A program made the position numbers and the translations under genes. Below, piece by piece: positions 7,223 to 10,897 of a stretch of DNA of 10,897 bases (position 1 is its first letter; each line of letters opens with the position of its first letter). A model generated the notes under the pieces. That model made no database searches. It had not been told where the DNA came from and saw only the letters and a program-made list of their open reading frames with translations. Source of the DNA: Simkania negevensis. GTDB taxonomy: Bacteria; Chlamydiota; Chlamydiia; Chlamydiales; JAFITR01. The stretch spans positions 1 through 10,897 of the forward strand of contig JAFITR010000042.1 of the NCBI GenBank assembly GCA_017116025.1, in the 5' to 3' direction.

Positions 7223-7672
7223 ATGGGTCCGTTCGAAGAACTACTCAAAGAGCTAGCATTAGCACTCGATATCGATATTGTTCCTGAAGACAAGGAAACC
7301 TGTCTGCTTCTTTTTGAAGAGTCTCTTCCTGTGCAAATTGAGATCATGGACGAAAAGCTTCTCATTGGTGCCAAGCTTGGCGAGGTACATCCAGGAAAAT
7401 CGAGGGAGCTGATTTTGATCGAAGCTCTTAAAGCCAACAACGCCCCATACCCTCGCTTTGGCACACTGGCTTACAGCAACAAGACCAATCAGCTCATACA
7501 GTGTGAAATGATCAACATGGATGGTGTGCGCGGTGAAGAGTTAAAAGATCTCTTGGCCTCCTTTGTCAAAAAAGCACAAGTATGGAAAGAAGCACTTGAG
7601 CAAGGAGTCGCCCCTCAGATCGATATACCAGGCTCTAAAACCAGCTCAGCTCCTTTTGGATTGAGCTCCTAA
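7223..7672 (+). CDS. scc1: Scc1, CesT/SycE-type secretion chaperone
   Basis: This is a small acidic class I type III secretion chaperone. In Chlamydia, Scc1 works as a heterodimer with Scc4 to bind the N-terminal part of CopN and control its export. The 149-residue product has the usual alpha-beta layout: an N-terminal amphipathic helix (FEELLKELALALDIDI), beta strands including LPVQIEIMDEKLLIGAKLG, the conserved LILIEALKANNAPYPRFG stretch (63-80), another strand region, and a C-terminal helix (about 106-126). A Ser/Pro-rich tail follows. The ATG at 7223 is chosen because GGAAGG lies 6 nt upstream; an in-frame TTG just before it is not needed. It follows copN and precedes malQ by 12 nt, the order I recall for CT089-CT088-CT087. 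Confidence 0.88.
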   Translation: MGPFEELLKELALALDIDIVPEDKETCLLLFEESLPVQIEIMDEKLLIGAKLGEVHPGKSRELILIEALKANNAPYPRFGTLAYSNKTNQLIQCEMINMDGVRGEELKDLLASFVKKAQVWKEALEQGVAPQIDIPGSKTSSAPFGLSS

Positions 7673-7684
7673 CAGCGAGATGAC

Positions 7685-9268
7685 ATGGATTTAAAAGAGA
7701 CGTTACAACAATCGGCAGCGTGGAGACAGTGGGAAGACGTTGCGATCAAAAACCATCACGGTATTGTCATTCCCCTCTTTGCAATCCATTCAAAAAATAG
7801 CTGTGGGATAGGAGAATACCTCGATCTCATTCCCCTCATCGACTGGTGCAAGAGTGTTGGGATGGATATCATCCAACTTCTTCCTTTGAACGACACGGGG
7901 ATGGATAAAAGCCCGTACAATGCTCTGAGTGCCTACGCTCTTAATCCTATCCATATCACCATCCACGCTATCAAAGGGATTGAAACAACACCAGGATACC
8001 ACGAGTTATTCAGCCAGCTGCAACAGCTAAATAAGAGATCGCACATAGACTATCGAAAGGTACGTGAATACAAGACGAGGCTGCTCAAAGCGTACTATCA
8101 TCGACACCACAACTCCATCACCAAAACGGCTGGCTATCAGCAGTTTCTAGCAAAAAACTCCTGGGCGACCAACTATGCCCTCTTTAAAACGCTCAAAGAA
8201 ATCAACTCTTGGCAGCATTGGGAATGCTGGCCCCAAGCGATGAAAACGCCTTCGGAGCAGGAATACAAACAGCTTCTTGACGAGCACAAAGATCCTGTTA
8301 GATTCCACCTCTTTGTACAATACTGCTGCTACAACCAGCTCAAAAAGGTGAAGGAATACGCCAGCGCCAACAACTTCCTCATCAAAGGCGATATCCCTAT
8401 TCTTCTTTCTAAAGACAGCGCTGACGTCTGGGAAAAGAGAGAACTCTTCTTCCTCGATCTCTCTGCAGGAGCCCCCCCCGACTTTTATAACCAAGAAGGA
8501 CAATCGTGGGGATTTCCTGTCTACAACTGGGAAGAGATGGAGAAACAAGGGTATTGCTGGTGGAAGCAGCGCCTTGAAGTAGCAGAAAATTTCTACCATA
8601 CCTATCGCATCGATCACATCGTCGGCTTCTTCCGTATATGGACAATACCGCCAGGAAAGACGGCAAAAGAAGGGAAGTTCTTCCCTGAAGAGGAGTCTAT
8701 ATGGATCGCTCATGGCAAAAAAATCATGCTCATGATGCTCGATAGCTCTCTCATGCTCCCTATCGGGGAAGATCTCGGCGTTGTACCCAATGACGTTCGA
8801 TCATCTCTCAAAGAGCTTGGGATATGCGGAACAAAAGTCATGCGCTGGGAGCGGTATTGGGAAGAAGATCAACGCTTTATCCCCCCCGACAAATACATTC
8901 CAGAAAGCCTGACGACAGTATCAACACACGATGCCGACACACTCGTACTTTGGTGGAAAGACTTTCCAGAAGAGGCTAAAGCCTACTGTCTATACAAACA
9001 GTGGGAATACAACACCATCCTCTCCTACGAAAAACTGAAAGATATACTCAAAGAAAGCCACCACACACACTCCCTTTTTCATATCAACCTCCTCAATGAA
9101 TACCTCTCCTTGTTTCCACACCTAGTACATAAAAATCCAGAAGACGAACGCATCAATATCCCAGGGAAGATATTGGAAAGAAATTGGAGCATACGCTTTG
9201 TTCCTTCTGTAGAAGAAATCACCGCAGACAAAGCCCTCCACAAAGCCGTCCGGGACGTTGTTAAATAA
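7685..9268 (+). CDS. malQ: MalQ, 4-alpha-glucanotransferase (GH77)
   Basis: This cytoplasmic amylomaltase transfers alpha-1,4-glucan segments between maltodextrins and acts with glycogen synthesis and breakdown. All three catalytic GH77 motifs are present: nucleophile D310 in YRIDHIVGFFR, acid/base E362 in GEDLGVVP, and transition-state Asp D416 in STHD. Other family blocks are LPLNDTGMDKSPYNALSAYA (66-85), GDIPILLSKDSADVW (235-249) and GAPPD (262-266). Length (527 aa) equals the chlamydial enzyme as I remember it and is shorter than the E. coli form with its extra N-terminal domain. The ATG at 7685 has only a weak purine-rich site (GCGAGATG) and lies 12 nt after scc1. The gene ends the cluster at a palindrome. 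Its place beside secretion genes is probably conserved synteny rather than a shared mechanism. Confidence 0.96.
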   Translation: MDLKETLQQSAAWRQWEDVAIKNHHGIVIPLFAIHSKNSCGIGEYLDLIPLIDWCKSVGMDIIQLLPLNDTGMDKSPYNALSAYALNPIHITIHAIKGIETTPGYHELFSQLQQLNKRSHIDYRKVREYKTRLLKAYYHRHHNSITKTAGYQQFLAKNSWATNYALFKTLKEINSWQHWECWPQAMKTPSEQEYKQLLDEHKDPVRFHLFVQYCCYNQLKKVKEYASANNFLIKGDIPILLSKDSADVWEKRELFFLDLSAGAPPDFYNQEGQSWGFPVYNWEEMEKQGYCWWKQRLEVAENFYHTYRIDHIVGFFRIWTIPPGKTAKEGKFFPEEESIWIAHGKKIMLMMLDSSLMLPIGEDLGVVPNDVRSSLKELGICGTKVMRWERYWEEDQRFIPPDKYIPESLTTVSTHDADTLVLWWKDFPEEAKAYCLYKQWEYNTILSYEKLKDILKESHHTHSLFHINLLNEYLSLFPHLVHKNPEDERINIPGKILERNWSIRFVPSVEEITADKALHKAVRDVVK

Positions 9269-9270
9269 AT

Positions 9271-9290
9271 AACCACTGAGCTCGGTGGTT
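9271..9290. terminator. Palindrome between convergent malQ and lipoprotein gene
   Basis: AACCACTGAGCTCGGTGGTT is self-complementary over all 20 nt with one T-G pair. It lies 2 nt after the malQ stop and 3 nt before the end of the converging lipoprotein gene. A-rich sequence precedes it (TTAAATAAAT) and AAATTATT follows, so it could end transcription from both sides, although neither side has a long U-run. Confidence 0.6.
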
Positions 9291-9293
9291 AAA

Positions 9294-9749
9294 TTATTGG
9301 CAGGAGGAGGAGGTTTTTAACTCGAAGGTACCTGAGAAGGTACCTTCTCCGACAACGCCACCAATGGTCAAATAGTGTCCGTCGAAAGAGCCTCGCTCCT
9401 CGGAGTCAAACTGTAGAAGAAGCTTTCCTCTTTGGTCTCCCAATACCGACTCAAAATGTAGTACTGCTTTGTTATCCCCCAGGTTTTCATATGTATACCG
9501 ACCATCGCTTGCAGGGATCGTTATTGCCGACCAGGTAAGTTCATACAAAGGCGAACAAGTCAGGGTAAAATCAAAAACATTCCCTTCCATTGGAAGAGCA
9601 ACGCCAGCAGCTTGTTCAACTTTCCCACGCAACACACTACCTCCAATGGAGTGGGGAGCTGCAACTTCTTGCGCCTCTTTTTTGCCGCAAGCGACCAATA
9701 AGATCGGCAGTAGGAAGGCTAAGAGACAAAAGGCCCTGCTTCTTATCAT
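9294..9749 (-). CDS. Small lipoprotein, tandem paralog 3
   Basis: The 151-residue product has a lipoprotein signal: basic RSR start, hydrophobic run, and lipobox LLVAC with lipidated Cys at 21 followed by Gly. The mature part (130 aa) is predicted mainly beta. It aligns without gaps for 35 residues with the two upstream genes (V39-W73, sharing the G....LP....F.....L.....YEL.W pattern). It also shares the GRYTY segment and the ending GSFDGHYL...GTFSGTFELK. Unlike its paralogs it has two cysteines beyond the lipid anchor (C65 and C150), which could form a disulfide if exported. The ATG at 9749 has AGGAG 9 nt upstream and lies 16 nt after the previous gene. I do not recognise a named family; the function is unknown. 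Confidence 0.85.
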   Translation of the reverse strand: MIRSRAFCLLAFLLPILLVACGKKEAQEVAAPHSIGGSVLRGKVEQAAGVALPMEGNVFDFTLTCSPLYELTWSAITIPASDGRYTYENLGDNKAVLHFESVLGDQRGKLLLQFDSEERGSFDGHYLTIGGVVGEGTFSGTFELKTSSSCQ

Positions 9750-9765
9750 CTACTTCATCTCCTGA

Positions 9766-10251
9766 TTAGAAATCCTTAAAATCCATCGATTTGTCTGCCA
9801 TACGTTCAAAAGTGAAGGTACCAGAAAGCGTCCCTCCTCCTTCGGGAGAAAAATAGTCGCCTTGGAACTGTCCAGATTTATTGTCTATAAAAGTCAGCTG
9901 GAGTCTGTATTCCGTGGAAAAAGTAGGAGGAGGAAGAGGAGAGGCTAGTTTAGTAGTCGAAGAGAGAATTAAGACTCCCGATGAGCGACCTGTCTTTGTA
10001 TAGTGGTAGCTTCCTTCTAAAATTGCTTCTTCCAAAATGGGCGCCCATTGCATGGTAAAATAGGGTGTACTGCGCAGGGTAACTTGAGTTTGAAAGCCGT
10101 TATTGGGCTCCATCAGCCCCCTACCGTCAGTAAGGGTAAAAGTGAAGATATTCTCGTCTATAGCAGAAGGAGCAGCCTCCTGTTTTGTGTTGCAAGCCCA
10201 CAAGGTAATGATCGCTCCTGCCAGCAACAAAACAGACAATATTTTTTTCAT
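9766..10251 (-). CDS. Small lipoprotein, tandem paralog 2
   Basis: The 161-residue product starts MKKILSVLLLAGAIITLWAC, a signal peptide with lipobox LWAC (Cys 20, then Asn). The mature part carries the shared pattern: FTFTLTDGRG, then an aromatic-rich strand ending MQW, then GSYHYTKTG, then LQLTFIDNKSGQFQGDY and GGGTLSGTFTFE. It is closest to the first paralog in its C-terminal third (SGxFxG...GGTLxGTF). Compared with the others it has a Pro-rich insertion (LASPLPPPTF) and an extended C-terminus (MADKSMDFKDF). The ATG at 10251 is chosen because TAGGAG lies 5 nt upstream and overlaps the stop codon of the preceding gene, implying translational coupling. A GTG at 10257 would add two residues. 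The GSYHYTKTG block resembles GTYTYTKTG-like segments I recall from bacterial surface proteins, but this is unverified. Confidence 0.87.
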   Translation of the reverse strand: MKKILSVLLLAGAIITLWACNTKQEAAPSAIDENIFTFTLTDGRGLMEPNNGFQTQVTLRSTPYFTMQWAPILEEAILEGSYHYTKTGRSSGVLILSSTTKLASPLPPPTFSTEYRLQLTFIDNKSGQFQGDYFSPEGGGTLSGTFTFERMADKSMDFKDF

Positions 10252-10259
10252 CAACACTC

Positions 10260-10706
10260 CTACTTGGTGACAAAGGTTCCTCGCAGCGTCCCATCTCCTG
10301 ACGAAGAGGTAAACGAACCTTCAAAAGTTCCGCTCTTTTTATTTTCAAAAGTTAAGGCCAAGTCCATTTCATGTACAAGGAAAGGGTTCTCTCTTGGCAG
10401 ATCCATTGAGCCAAAAGCTAATTTTGCCTCGGGGCCGTGACCTTGTATAAAATAGGCATACTCTCCCTTGTTGTCGTACTCGCGGAAGAGAGCGTCCCAA
10501 TTCAGCTCATAACGATCGCCTTCACGAAGCTTTGCAACGAACGTATATTTAACCAAGGGAAGCAACATACCTGAGCCATCTGTTAGGGTCGCTTCAAACA
10601 CCTTGCCTGCTAAAGATGGTGGAGCATTCGTCGTATCCTTCTTGCTACAGCTTACAACAGCTAAAGCCACGCATACAAAGACAAAGAACGACAACAAACG
10701 ATACAT
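10260..10706 (-). CDS. Small lipoprotein, tandem paralog 1
   Basis: This is the first gene of the minus-strand trio, 148 residues. The signal peptide ends at lipobox VVSC (Cys 20, then Ser and two Lys). The mature part reads GKVFEATLTDGSG, then YTFVAKL, then YELNWDAL, then GEYAYFIQG, and ends LTFENKKSGTFEGSF followed by GDGTLRGTFVTK. This alternation of hydrophobic/aromatic and polar residues with Gly turns suggests a small beta barrel or sandwich. GGAGG is 4-5 nt upstream of the ATG at 10706, a strong site fitting the first cistron of an operon. The next gene begins 8 nt after its stop. The function is unknown; location is probably the inner or outer membrane facing the periplasm. Confidence 0.87.
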   Translation of the reverse strand: MYRLLSFFVFVCVALAVVSCSKKDTTNAPPSLAGKVFEATLTDGSGMLLPLVKYTFVAKLREGDRYELNWDALFREYDNKGEYAYFIQGHGPEAKLAFGSMDLPRENPFLVHEMDLALTFENKKSGTFEGSFTSSSGDGTLRGTFVTK

Positions 10707-10897
10707 AATCCCTCCACCCTTATCGTAAAAAGCAACTCATCTCTAAGCCACCTGATATCCAATCAAACCTTTTCTGTCCAGATTTTCTTCAGGCCGAAGG
10801 TCCATACGCATCAAGCTAAGCGTAAACATCTACTTTCAGCAAAAGTTTCTACACCCAGCCCACCCTTTGCGCTTTCCGCTTTTCTTCAGGCCGAAGG
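10707..10897. other. Intergenic leader of the lipoprotein genes, with repeats
   Basis: I see no gene in these 191 nt. Any promoter for the lipoprotein trio should lie here on the minus strand; I found only weak candidates. Two direct copies of TTTTCTTCAGGCCGAAGG occur at 10783-10800 and 10880-10897, the second at the very end of the window. TTTGCGCTTTCCGC (10865-10878) belongs to the GCGAAGA/ACGCAAAG motif family read on the minus strand, so the two repeat families are adjacent here. Confidence 0.65.

Noticed and set aside
8147..8713. Minus-strand open frame of 188 codons
   Set aside because: It is antisense to malQ across catalytic blocks and has no recognisable motif or start signal.

Overview
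The window looks like a chromosomal segment from a member of the Chlamydiota, probably one of the environmental, amoeba-associated lineages rather than the family Chlamydiaceae. The main reason is gene order. The run ychF, sctU, sctV, copN, scc1, malQ matches the order I recall for Chlamydia (CT092 to CT087 in C. trachomatis). The copN and scc1 products are also of the chlamydial type. A complete queF gene sits next to ychF; I do not know queF from Chlamydia itself, so it points outside the Chlamydiaceae. Neither the species nor the phylum call can be confirmed from the sequence alone.

Layout. Positions 1-301 carry no gene and hold short hairpin-forming repeats. Positions 302-2309 hold a minus-strand pair, queF then ychF. 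Positions 2310-2649 are a divergent intergenic region with an array of about 18-21 bp units, ending in a perfect inverted repeat just before sctU. Positions 2650-9268 form a plus-strand cluster: two type III secretion export-apparatus proteins (SctU, SctV), the gatekeeper CopN, a CesT-type chaperone Scc1, and 4-alpha-glucanotransferase MalQ. Gaps between these genes are 6-12 nt, except for a 152 nt gap before scc1. A palindrome at 9271-9290 separates this cluster from a convergent minus-strand cluster (9294-10706) of three small lipoproteins that are paralogs of one another. Positions 10707-10897 are intergenic and carry two more copies of the dispersed repeat.

How the genes work together. 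SctU and SctV sit in the inner membrane as the substrate-switch protein and the major export gate. CopN should plug or regulate the system until host contact, and Scc1 should help chaperone CopN. MalQ belongs to glycogen/maltodextrin metabolism and has no obvious mechanistic tie to secretion, although the linkage appears conserved. QueF makes preQ1 for queuosine tRNA modification, and YchF is a universal ATPase linked to ribosomes. The lipoprotein trio has no function I can assign. It is the least explained coding content here, together with the palindromic repeat family that decorates nearly every longer intergenic gap.
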